Assembly: GCA_016648135.1 (NCBI GenBank)
Contig: JADDOH010023699.1
Span: 34,916-98,915 of the forward strand
Direction of reading: 5' to 3'
DNA from: Agrypnia vestita
Lineage: Eukaryota > Arthropoda > Insecta > Trichoptera > Phryganeidae
Length of the DNA: 64,000 nt
In this document: positions 54,306-64,000 of the stretch, piece after piece
How the letters are laid out: the number at the start of each line of letters is the position of its first letter
Numbering within the stretch: position 1 is the first letter of the stretch
Program-made: the position numbers and the translations under genes
The notes under the pieces: generated by a model
Seen by the model: only the letters and a program-made list of their open reading frames with translations
The model's database searches: none
Told to the model about the DNA's origin: nothing

Positions 54306-56160
54306 CTCTTAATATAATTCTATTTAGTTTTTATTATTGAGACGGAAGGGCTCATTTTATTACAAGCGCACTTTAATTTTATATGCTCGCCCTATTAAAA
54401 ATTCCACCCTGAGGCTTCACATTATTTTTCTAGTGGTTGGGGCCAGCCCTGCCTGTCCGGTAGCATTCCTAAGTGTATTATAAAATATTAAGGGAATTTT
54501 CATTGAAAATACCATCACCAACATATTTCAAGTACATTATTAAAAAATCTTAGTAATATAAGCTGAAGTATGTATTTTAACGTCACGTGTATCGAATCGA
54601 TAGTACGTTCAGGGTTGGTACAAAGGAAGTAAGTATGCGCGCTAAAATTTTCTGAGAATCTTAACAACAATATTCTACCTTCTCTATCGTCATTAAATAA
54701 TTAAGAATGGTGGACTGGACGGAAAGTGGCATCTGTTGAAATAAAGTCAAGCTAGTACCATGACTGCGGACCATTCTGGGCATTTCACCAAGCATTCCGC
54801 TCGAGCTGTCACTTCTTCGCCGGCCTTCAATCTTCCAACAGAATCTAAGACAACTCCTTGGTTGCAATTGTCAACTGGTTCGGATTTTCGTAAGTCCAAA
54901 TCCAAAAAAAAGAAAAACTAGACATATTTTCCTTCCATGCTTTTGAAACCTTATATATATCTTTTTGAGAAATCAATTAAAAATAATAATTTTAATACAT
55001 ATTTTATACAGTAGTGTGCATTTTCATCGCTGTGAGATAATTCTGCATCTTTCTTGCAGACGGCATACAACAGATCATTACAATCTGTGTTGTAATATTT
55101 CCCAGACACATCCATTGAAACACAGTTTTTCGGTCCATAGATGTCACCTACTGGCTCGCCAATTGCTCGCTAAATTAACAAATCGCAAAACGGGAACGTG
55201 AGCTCATTTTTCTGTCTTCTGATTGGCAAATATAAAATATCATCATTCAGTCGGTAACCCATTCGTTGTTGATGTCGTCATCCATAGCTATTGGTATCCT
55301 TATCGTCAGTTCAGTCGAGAGTTAAAAGGGGTGTCAACCTTATGACACTTGTCAGATTTCCACCGGTCGCTAGCATTGTATTACGTTATTGTCAATTATT
55401 TTATGGAAATAAAGGGAGTAAATAGTTGTGACCCGAGGATTCATTATTTATATCTTACCGCAATACCATGATTTATCAGTTATCTACTGAATATTTTCAT
55501 TGGATTATGATACAAAATACTTTTGTTAAGAAATAGCAGAAAAAATAGGCTTTCAATTATCGTTATATTTTAAATTAATATAATCTAAGATGTCTTGCAG
55601 GGACACTTCAAGGCAATGCTCTGTATTTTTTCTGATAATTATTTCATTTTGGATTAATCAATAATTTTAAACTGTCAAGAATTGTGTGATATACTAAGAA
55701 TCAGATTGTTAAATAATGCTCAAAATATTCATTACATTAACTTTACAATATGCGCTTTACTTGATCAAGAGTTGTCAATAAATTTATTGACTTATTATTT
55801 TGTTGGGAGAACAAACAAATAGATAGGTGAAAGTAAAAAAGAGTCACTAAAATATTCCCACAAAAATACACAAAATAAAAATAAAAATTAATTCTAAATA
55901 TGTAAAATATATTTATTTTATCCGCTCACGGACATCTTTATTTCATTATTTAATTATCCGTCATTAAATCTGATGTATATTTTATATCTCGATTCACAAC
56001 GATTCAATACTAAAAAAATGATAAAATTATGGATTACCTCAATGCATACAATTTTGAAAGAATATTATTGCCACATCACACATACATTTTTCAGGCTAAA
56101 TTATGATGGTACTTGTAATTGTTTAATAATATTACAAATCATTCTTTAAGAATATTAATT
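54306..56160. other. no gene recognised; possible promoter-like stretch
   Basis: At 55225-55420 a 'tataaaatatc', TCAGT words and a later 'gaaataaagggag' occur in an order seen in LTRs, but no ends or target duplication can be found. I do not call an element. Confidence 0.3.
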
Positions 56161-56164
56161 ATAT

Positions 56165-56366
56165 TTACGGTGTTCGATGTGTTGATATCCTATCCAATAT
56201 TTTTCCGCTTCAGACCTAAATGGGAGTATATCCTTAAGTTCAGCGTATTCCTCGGATTAACCAGGGTAGCTCCTTGCATCTTGCCACGATCCTGATGAGT
56301 GGTGTACCTTAAAAAAGGCCTTGGCTCTGGGCACGTAATCATAGTCGAGCCAAAAAAATAAGTTCT
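56165..56366 (-). pseudogene. C-type lectin exon relic
   Basis: On the - strand an acceptor-like 'tatttttgggtttcag' ends at 56367. The following exon reads 'FFWLDYDYVPRAKAFFKVHH' and 'SSGSWQDA', then after a frameshift 'QGATLVNPRN', then after a second shift 'ELKDILPFRSEAEKYWIGY'. This is the start of a C-type lectin carbohydrate-recognition domain of the insect immulectin style (conserved W-x-x-A, G-A-x-L-V-x-P and W-I-G). At least two frameshifts and the loss of the expected cysteine make it a pseudogene or a lone decayed exon. I find no other lectin exon in the window. Confidence 0.6.
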
Positions 56367-56743
56367 CTGAAACCCAAAAATATATTATTTAAATATTTTT
56401 ATGCAAAATATAAACCCTTAATACGGCAAAAATTATTTTTCTCACTTCGATGGTGTGCACACGTATTTCAAAAAGGTCATATGATCAATAAAACCATGAG
56501 ACAACAAGAAACATGGAATGTTTCAGTCAGTTGCGAGATAAGGAATTAAAAATGTAGCAAAAGATAGTAGAACTCGAAGCGAAACAAGGCATCATAACAG
56601 ATATATAGGATAAGGTACAAAGAAGTACCGATAATTTTTTAAATAATGTTTTTTCATATCACTTATCCAATCTCTTTTTAGATTCTTCAAAAGCTAAAAG
56701 GTTCATCTGGTCATGTTTATAAAATATAATATTAAAGAACACA

Positions 56744-56965
56744 TTCTTCCACGATTTGAACCACGGGTCGCCTCCTATGCGGGGCAGGTGCATTAACCAA
56801 TTACGCTATAGCGGCCTCTTGTATATTTCGAACTCATATGTAAGTCTCTTATTATTAACTGATTAATACATATAATCCATTATTAGCAATCCACTTTTTG
56901 GTAATGCGATAGTCACGAATTACTTTGTATATCTGCCGCTCAATTAAATATTTAATTCATTTTAT
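56744..56965 (-). mobile_element. SINE B, decayed copy
   Basis: A tRNA-like part (about 56753-56826, 'gctatagcg', B-box-like 'gtggttcaaatcg') and a body at higher coordinates ('ttattaactgattaata', 'agcaatccactttttgg', 'gaattactttg') match one arm of the palindrome at 34731-35277. The order is the same, with the body upstream of the tRNA-like part. Confidence 0.65.
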
Positions 56966-57053
56966 TTTTTTATAAAATAATTCAAAAGAAGTGGCATTCA
57001 CTGAAAGAAGATATATTGGCCATCATCCAGCTTAATCCATATGTTTCTACTCG

Positions 57054-57308
57054 GGTACCTGGGTACCCATTTTCGACTTCAGGCTTAAATAATTTCATTC
57101 ATAAACGCCAGATGCTTTTATCCGTTTGGGTACCCATTATTTAAATTATTTGAAAGGGAGGGAAATAAAGGAAAGACGGACATTGCTATGAGGAGTAGTG
57201 AGCTGCTAGGAAGCTATTTTACCACTGTCTAAATATCAATTTGTGATATATAAAAAAAAATTAGGGGGTACTTCCATCCAATTTGAGTACCCGGGTACCT
57301 TGAGTAGC
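57054..57308. mobile_element. MITE M4 with GGTACC-rich inverted ends
   Basis: The left end 'ctactcgggtacctgggta' and the complement of the right end 'gtacccgggtaccttgagta' pair over about 28 bp. The interior of about 200 bp has no coding capacity; a further 'gggtacccat' lies inside. Confidence 0.7.
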
Positions 57309-57974
57309 AACTAGTATGAGAAATTCCGTGTAGCAACATAATAGTGAATGAAGCAATGGTATCAGAAAAATGTGGGGCTACAGAAGTACGTGAAGATCTG
57401 AAGACAGGGTGAATTGATGACTCTTAAAGATCTGTGTCTAGTGGAACAAATAATATACATAAAATCACATAAACCTGCCGAAATACATAACTGCAGAAGC
57501 ATAGACCAGACCAGAATGGTAAATGTCCACTTCATCTTCATTTAGAACCAAAACTGAATTTAACTTGAGCTCCAGGACTTAATATAGAAAATCCTGCGCT
57601 CCGTCGACCATTTTATCCATGAAAGAAACAGTAAATGGTCTATTGCATGAACGCTTAATAACAATCGGTTTTAAATACTTTCATATTCAATTAAAAGTAG
57701 TGTAAAAAATCTAATCAACTTTTTGAAATATGTTCATCTTTAAACGTTTGATAAAATTATCCGAATATTTGAGGTTTGTAATATACCCGAAATATATTTT
57801 GCAGTATTTTAAGTTTGCCATCATTAAATACATTTTTTTTTAATTTTTAGAATTTCAGTTAATCAATTTGTCCAGATTCCACTTCCATCGAAAACATTAG
57901 CCCTTTATATATCGCTTCATACTGTACTACTAATTGTTGTGACTCTGAAAAAAAACATCGATAAATAGGTACAC
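57309..57974. other. no gene recognised
   Basis: No protein or repeat can be assigned. Confidence 0.45.
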
Positions 57975-58650
57975 CTCCTATATACAGAAATCAATATCTT
58001 GATGAAGAGAATATTCGAGAAGGAGGAAAGTAAAACAACGTGTGAAATACTAGTAGGCAATGAATGTTTGGAACAAGTAGATGAGTTTGTGTACTTGGGA
58101 AGTACGTTTTTAATTTCTAGTAGAAATATGTCTACCGAGGCAAAACTAGCGGTACATAATGGAGTTCTGGTACCGATACTAATGTATAGAAGTGAAGCCT
58201 GGAGCTGGCAGAAGAGGAACGAAAGTAGCAATGAAAATATAGTGGAGATGAGGTCCCTTAGACGTATGTGTGGTAAATCCATGAATGATAAAGTAAAGAA
58301 TGATGATATTAGGAATGAATGTAAAGCTGATCGTAGCATAATACATACAATAAAAATAGGGTCGCTCAGGTGGTTTGGGCATGTTGAGCGGATGAATGAG
58401 GAAAGAGTGGTAAGAAAAATATATGATGCAAGTGTTGACGGCGCCAGAAAGAGAAAGCGACCACGAAAGACGTGGCATGACCAATTAACCATATACTGGA
58501 AGATGATCCTGTTAGAAGCCTGAACAATCGTCGAGCTTGCATGCGAAGGTGTATGAATGTAGACGAAGGGAAATTTGTATGTCAGGACAGAAGAGTATGG
58601 CGCTCTATACTCTCTACCTACCCCCACGGGGAAACGGCGTGATGGTAAGT
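57975..58650 (+). pseudogene. RTE-A endonuclease/reverse-transcriptase, C-terminal relic (longest copy)
   Basis: An open frame at 57999-58523 gives 'CEILVGNECLEQVDEFVYLG', 'VLVPILMYRSEAWSWQKRN', 'EMRSLRRMCGKS', 'RWFGHVERMNEERV' and 'RPRKTWHDQL'. A one-base shift near 58490 moves the rest ('RRACMRRCMNV', 'DRRVWRSILS') to another frame. The end carries 'gtaagttagg' tail repeats. It extends the 5106-5507 copy by about 80 residues toward the reverse-transcriptase core. Confidence 0.85.
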
Positions 58651-58789
58651 TAGGTAAGTTAGTTAGTTGATGAACAAAACTGTAGTACTCACACTCTTGT
58701 ATATCTCTAAAAGGTCAACACCCAATCTTGCTAGCAGCATCTTTAAATAGTTGGACAGCGGATTTTTCGTCACCTTAAGTTTTTAGCCA

Positions 58790-59310
58790 AGATGACTTTC
58801 ATCTTCTAGGAGCTCTTCTGCTTGCAATTTTACCTTGATTGACAAGATGCAGGATGTGGTAGGTACTTCACTGGATTTCTTATACGTACAAAGTATTGTT
58901 ATTTCTGAGTTTAAATTGTTTTAAAGGTTGATTTTTCTTTGAGCATCCAGATTGTGGGATCCACTTTAAGAACCCATATCATGAAATCATTGTTCTATAA
59001 GTTATTCCTTCATGCACACCTTCTCGTGAAAATTTGCTCCCAATATTTTAGCGAATGGCTTCACATTTGTCACACTGTTCAGCTTATTTTTAAGGTCATC
59101 TGTACATCCCAATGCTTCCAGTCGCTTCAGCAGTGTTTCAGTGAGTTTCCATGACTCCACTCCATATAAAAGTACAGATTCACAAATTGATGGTCACGTC
59201 ATGGATGCATAATAAATTTTTCATCCAAATGATTGCAGCTCCGGTTCGCTCTATATGACATTTAATATCCAAAGAAGGGTTCCAGTTTTCATCTAATCTA
59301 TCCCGGGCAA
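58790..59310 (-). mobile_element. RTE-type relic, - strand
   Basis: The - strand reads 'DENWNPSLDIKCHIERTGAA' and, in broken frames, 'MKNLLCIHDVTINL' and 'GVME', the segment before the C terminus of RTE polyproteins. Toward 58790 only scattered words remain. Confidence 0.5.
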
Positions 59311-59334
59311 ATAAACTTAACTTCTATTTTTATT

Positions 59335-59530
59335 AGTAAAGATAAATTATAAAAGTCTCACAGAGACGAAGCTATTTATAAGGGAAACATGTATGGAAGT
59401 CTTTATGGGATGGCCCAGGGCTAGTGACCTGTATGAACTAGCTTAAGTAATCACTTTACTCAATGCAACGTTCACCGAATACACCGCAAGAACATCCACA
59501 CATTATAAAATATTTGATAGTTTTATATAT
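59335..59530 (+). repeat. R5 repeat, best copy
   Basis: 'gataaattataaaagtctca', 'acagagacgaagct', 'gggaaacatgtatggaagtc', 'aagtaatcactttactcaat' and 'aagaacatccacacattat' define the family used to place the other copies. Confidence 0.65.
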
Positions 59531-59783
59531 TTTCTAAATCAACTTCATTCATATACTCGAATGGATTATGCTAAAGGCATCTATAGTCCATGGCATATTT
59601 AGTATACCATTAAGCAATATTCTTTTGAATGAATTCTTCCGAATTATCAGATATTGAACATTTACACTAGAATATGCCTGAAATTATTATTAACTCCTTT
59701 TATAGAAATAATATACATAGATTTCGCAGCTGGTAATAATACCTCTGTATGAATATTCTCTATTGGAATATTAAGCAATATTA

Positions 59784-60891
59784 GGTCCTTACATATGAAA
59801 TTGACGTTTAGTATGGGAGGAACATAAAGTCGATTTTTTTTTATTATAATATATTTATTTAATCAAAGTATGTACCATTGCTATCTATGCACTTTTGCCA
59901 TCTCATAGGTAGTTCATCGATCCCTTTACTAAAAAAACCATTCGGACGGGAATCAATAAAATCTTTGAAGGCCGTTTGGACTGCCCCATCGGAGTTGAAT
60001 TTTTTCCTTTGCAAGAAGTTATCCAAATTTCGAAAAAAATGGTAATCTGTTGGGGCAAGGTCCGGAGAGTACGGTGGATGTCTTAGACATTCCAATTGAA
60101 GCTCCTCTAATTTGGTAGCCGTCTGTTGTGCAGTGTGTGGTCTAGCGTTGTCATGAAGCAGCAGTGGCCTAGAGCGATTAACCAGCCTCGGTTGTTTAGC
60201 AGCTAGCTTTTCCATCATGGTTTGCAGTTGCTGACAATAGACATCTGCCGTAATCGGCTGGCCAGATTTAAGAAAGCTGTAGTGAACGACACCAGCACTA
60301 GTCCACCAAACGCTCACAAGTAACTCGCGTTTGTTGATTTGCTTCACTCAATTCGTGAGGTACCCACCTTTCAAGCTTTTTCACCTTACCAATTTGCTTC
60401 AAGTGGAGTAAAACAGTTTTATCACTAACACCGCAGCCTGTAGCTAACTCGGATGTGGTTTGCGATGGATTCCGCTTCCACAATAGCCTTCAATTCTTCA
60501 TTATCAACTTTGGTCTCCGGCCGTCCACGGGGCTTGTTCTGCAGGTCGAAATTTCCAGAACGAAAACGTTGGAACCAAAAACGCACTGTGTTTTCTTTTG
60601 CGGCACCGTCGCCATACACATCATTAATCCTTCGAGCCGTTTCTGCAGCACTGGTGCCACGGTGGAACTCGTACTCGTAAATAACGCGATATTTCAAGTT
60701 TTTCATTTTGTAAACTGAGTCTCGCAAAGAAAAAAACAATTGAGGAAAAAACAAATGAATTATAATTTTCAAAACACAAATACATGAGTAAATAGCTGTA
60801 AAAATTTGGATTTGGAATTCCTAACCAAAGAGAAGATATTTGAGATCAAATTTGCCAGTACGGTAAAACGTCAATTTCATATGTAAGGACA
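59784..60891 (-). mobile_element. mariner transposon with intact ends and internal deletion
   Basis: Terminal inverted repeats of about 27 bp match except at the first base: left from 59784 (ggtccttacatatgaaattg) and right ending 60891 as its complement. TA dinucleotides flank both ends (59782-59783 and 60892-60893), the mariner target. The length of 1108 bp is about 180 bp short of a full mariner, in line with the deletion in the transposase. Confidence 0.9.
59859..60706 (-). pseudogene. mariner transposase, frameshifted and lacking the first catalytic block
   Basis: Start ATG at 60706 ('MKNLKYRVIYEYEFHRG'). The N-terminal helix-turn-helix DNA-binding region includes 'KENTVRFWFQRFRSG' and 'NKPRGRPETKVD'. 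A one-base insertion near 60470 shifts the frame; the second helix-turn-helix continues as 'PSQTTSELATGCGVSDKTV' and 'WVPHELSEANQQTRV'. A deletion at about 60315 removes the TGDEKW-type block with the first catalytic aspartate, about 55-60 residues. The C-terminal part is open: 'VWWTSAGVVHYSF', 'LLLHDNARPHTA' (second aspartate), 34 residues later the third aspartate in 'SPDLAPTDYHFF', then 'LPMRWQKCI'. The DD34D spacing marks a true mariner. It cannot catalyse transposition, but its ends could be mobilised by an intact relative. Confidence 0.9.
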
Positions 60892-61407
60892 TAATATTAT
60901 TTTTAATGTGTAGTTATTACATTATATTCTTCCGAATTATCCGCTATAGAACATATACAGAACATGCCTGAATATTTTTTACTCCTTGTATAGACCAGTA
61001 TATATTTTAAACAGAATTTTATATGTGTATTTTTTTATTTTTAGTCCAATTATTTCTATATATAAAGGCCATCATCATCCATTTTATTTTGTTTTCTGGT
61101 GTTCTTGTATTCTATGTTGCCTGTTTGAGAAATTTACTTGGATTCAATTTCAATTCAAATTCAGGATTGCACCTTCCCCATTACTGTCAGTAAAAAAATT
61201 GTTGATTAACTAGTACCCTCTGATATACAACTATGGTCGAAGGGCGCGGCGACCTGAAGGGTCTGACAGCGCATAGCGGGTGGGCGTCCGACCTGCTTTT
61301 AAAATAATCCAATAGAGCCACCGAGCGGTATGTTTCTTGGCTAAATGCAGATATACGACATACTCGTAATTCCATTAGACTCAAAGAAATATTACTTTTA
61401 TGTTTTT
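60892..61407. other. no gene recognised
   Basis: A slightly G+C-rich patch at 61230-61330 has no recognisable product. Confidence 0.45.
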
Positions 61408-61460
61408 CTTGCTGGAACTACGTATTATACCCACATGGTGTAATATACGGTTCCAGCAAG
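61408..61460. repeat. 53 nt hairpin
   Basis: CTTGCTGGAAC pairs with the final GTTCCAGCAAG-type arm, and CGTATTATACC pairs with GGTGTAATATACG with one bulge, around a 5 nt loop. It may be the fused ends of a small foldback element. Confidence 0.7.
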
Positions 61461-63559
61461 GAATTATATATTACCTAAACTATAACATCAAAATTAAAAA
61501 ATATATTTTAATTTGTGGTGCGTGTAAACTATTGTAAAAAATACATAAAAATATTTATACGTAAAATACGAAATCAAAGTTGGCATTCTTTTCAATATTT
61601 CTGACTCATTTTATGTAAAACATTGGATTATCACGAAAATAACTTATACCTAATATTTCAAATGTCAAATAAAATGACAAAAAGAATTTTTCTAATTTCT
61701 ACAATGTTTTAAATAATTTTATTTGGCTAGTATCAAAGCGAGTAAATTCGATATAAAATAAGAGCGAAAGAATTTGATATAATCAAGAGCGAATGAAAAT
61801 TCGATATAAATTTGACCGAGATCAGCTGGAAATATTTTGATACCTAAATGTAATACTAGCACAGCCCAACACCATTTCACATGTCGTGGAGAATCATTAT
61901 TTAATGCTCTTTCCAATGAAATGAAGGCAGAAAAAATTATAGAAATTTCAAAACTAAATTGAAAAATCTTCTACAAAAATCACAATTATGCAATGAAAAA
62001 AAAATCTTACCGAAAACAATCAATGTATACATACTTTAAAATGCTATTACAACACCATCTATATTTTTATTTTTCGCATTACGAATGTGATGGCTCCTCT
62101 TCTTCGCCTTTCAGCTCGATCCTACTCCTAACTGAGTTTACGCCTTGTTAGAGGCAAACAAGCTATCTATCTACGTCGGGTGAAGGCTCTACGGTTTTTA
62201 ACGTAGTATTTCCAAACACCCTCGCTTTATTCAAGACCTCCCCAGTTCACGTTGTGTAATTTTTTGTTTCGAACTATAGGGGATGAATTGGTTTTGTGGT
62301 AACCCTGACGCAAGCTAAACTTAAATTGAATACTGGGGTATGAAGTTCGTGAATGTTCATGGAAACGCAAACAAAACTACCTAGCACGTCAATTAAGCCC
62401 TACGGTGCAATTGCTAAACATACTATGTTCCGTGGCCCTATATTATTTACCTATCATTCCTACGGACTGGAACCACTGCATCTGGTGTAGCTGCGCTTTC
62501 AGAGTGCGCGATCCTCTGCTTCCATGCCCTCTCCGCTCGATCCCCCATTGTCCTACCTGTATGGGATCGACCGCCATCCACTGGAAAGGTTAGTGACGTG
62601 CCGTTATCACATGCGCATGCACATATAGAGTACATAGATCCCCTGAGAGCCCTCGAGTCCTTCGTAGCCGCTCCTATGGATGATTCCGTCTTCGACGCCC
62701 TCGCTGATTAATAATTTTATCTTCCGCCGCTATCTCGCTGTGCTTATTCCCGACGATCTTTTATATTTACTCTGCATTATCTTTATATCAATTACATTGT
62801 TACGTTTATTTACTAGCCGGCCTAAGTTCCGTCACCTGTATCTGGCCCTATGTATCATTCTAGTGGTACGTTGGGTTCTAATGGATAAAGGGGGTGTGGG
62901 AGGTATGTATAAATGTATGTGTACGCGAAAAATGTGTTTGCTTTAAATTCGGCCCCTCCGTACCCAAAGGCTCATCGGTGACTGATCCCATCTTCCTTCT
63001 CCCGACACGAGTCCCGGATACGTTGACCTGAGCCTGGATGCGCCTTTTCATGTTGGGCCTCTTCTGTGCAAAGTACCGCACTATCCCTCGCGTCAGTGTC
63101 TGGCGTCCGGGCTCAGAGCCAGTTTGCCCCCCGAATTCCAACTCCTCCAGGTTAAACTAAGTTAAACTACGGTATATATACTGAAGCTACTGTAAAGATG
63201 GTCCCGGGCCACCTGTCAAGTCAAAAATATGCGAGTGGGGAGGGTGAGTTTCCTAGGCTCCCCAACCCTCGCCTGTGAGCAACTGCAGCCCATTGGCCAT
63301 TCGCGACACTACAGTGACTGCAATCACCCTCCCAGGTAGTACTTATTATAATCGGGTATGCATCAATACGTTCAATCCATTCCAGACGAGGGAAGACATC
63401 CGCACGGGTGTTGTGCCACCCGTGAAGAGCCCCCTCATACACTACGTACGAATAGATACATACTAATAAAATATAATATACATACATATACATACATATA
63501 CAATACATAAATAAATACTTGTAATGGTTGGTTGCCATGTGGTTTCACGAGGCCATGAC
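61461..63559. other. no gene recognised; G+C-richer domain from about 62090
   Basis: 62090-63440 has higher G+C than nearly all of the window and open frames on both strands (for example 62878-63141, - strand, with 'RGIVRYFAQKRPNMKRR'). None shows a family I know. The texture, with no introns or repeats, could fit a retroelement interior or leader, or a diverged host exon region. Confidence 0.35.
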
Positions 63560-64000
63560 CCCTCGTATTAGTAGATGGAAATGTGGATCTGGACAGTAGG
63601 GATATGCCTAGCCCCTGGCCAGGGATGTCGGTGTATTTTCTCCAAATGGTGTACAGCTAGAATCCTGCCATCGATGATGATGGGATCTGCCTAATTATCT
63701 CCGACTGATGTGTAACTGGAACCCTGCCATCACTGATGAAGATGATGATGTCACTATCGAAACGTCACCTGATGACATTTAGCTGAACCGCCGCTAATGA
63801 TGATGATGATGATGATGATGATACTATCGTAACGTTTCCTGACGATATACAACTGGGACACCGCTAATGATGACGTTGATGATGCTATCGAAACGCCCCC
63901 TGACGATATATAGCTGAACCACCGCTAGTGATGATGGTGATGATGATGATACTATCGTAACGTCTCCTGACTATATATAGCCGAAACACCGCTAATGATG
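63560..64000 (+). repeat. minisatellite, units of about 61-70 bp, running off the window
   Basis: At least four units each contain 'ctgacgatatatagctgaac' (or variants), 'ccaccgctaatgatg', a (GAT)n run of variable length, and 'actatcgaaacgtc'. Two more diverged units precede them from about 63640. Differences in GAT number explain the unit length. The array continues past 64000. Confidence 0.85.

Noticed and set aside
54990..55440. LTR with TATA, initiator and polyadenylation words
   Set aside because: The spacing of TATA to initiator is wrong and no ends or target duplication can be found.
57917..58627. 236-residue open frame on the - strand
   Set aside because: Antisense shadow of the RTE-A coding sequence; the + strand frames carry the recognisable motifs.
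63700..64000. CRISPR array
   Set aside because: Units are contiguous and similar throughout, with no unique spacers, and the DNA is eukaryotic; it is a minisatellite.

Overview
The window looks like AT-rich, repeat-dense nuclear DNA from an insect. The evidence is a spliced sigma-class glutathione S-transferase (GST), a secreted defensin-like peptide gene, a broken C-type-lectin exon of insect type, two mariner-family copies, and many insect-style non-LTR retrotransposon ends, tRNA-derived SINEs and foldback/MITE elements. The insect order cannot be settled from the sequence alone. There are no rRNA genes, no bacterial-type operons and no CRISPR.

Layout. 0-18 kb is almost entirely mobile DNA: long-inverted-repeat elements with retrotransposon ends inserted into them, a 5'-truncated LINE (7.25-9.02 kb, called LINE-J1 here), an RTE-like element with a GAA tail (9.6-10.6 kb, RTE-G), a reverse-transcriptase relic (10.9-11.6 kb), a possible LTR (13 kb), and several short elements carrying a hammerhead-like core. 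18.0-36.3 kb is the GST gene on the + strand. It has two alternative first exons (18016-18154 and 26371-26509) and three shared exons (28783-28950, 33915-34057, 36104-36271). Its introns hold a second LINE-J1 copy, SINEs, MITEs, a 2 x 175 bp tandem repeat and a near-perfect palindrome with 266 bp arms. 37.7-39.0 kb is another LINE (LINE-C). 40.5-40.8 kb is the defensin-like gene, whose upstream flank is a retroelement relic. 41-42.5 kb is a decayed LINE. 43.1-43.4 kb is an unidentified cysteine-bearing open stretch. 44-55 kb holds repeats, a mariner relic, a solo LTR and RTE ends. 56.2-56.4 kb is the lectin relic on the - strand. 57-61 kb has a MITE, an RTE end and a mariner with intact ends but a broken transposase. 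62-63.5 kb is richer in G+C with no recognisable gene. 63.6-64 kb is a GATGAT-rich minisatellite running off the end.

How the parts relate. Only the GST and the defensin-like peptide look like working host genes. The GST would make two 205-residue enzymes that differ in their first 46 residues, which carry the catalytic tyrosine and part of the glutathione site. The rest records repeated waves of insertion, with several nested events whose order can be read. The most unusual signals are the recent palindrome in GST intron 3, the alternative first exons, and the recurring CTGANGA...GAAA modules, which resemble the hammerhead ribozymes reported from Penelope-like elements.

Labels such as LINE-J1, RTE-A, M1 or R5 are local names for sequences that recur inside this window. 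They are not database names.
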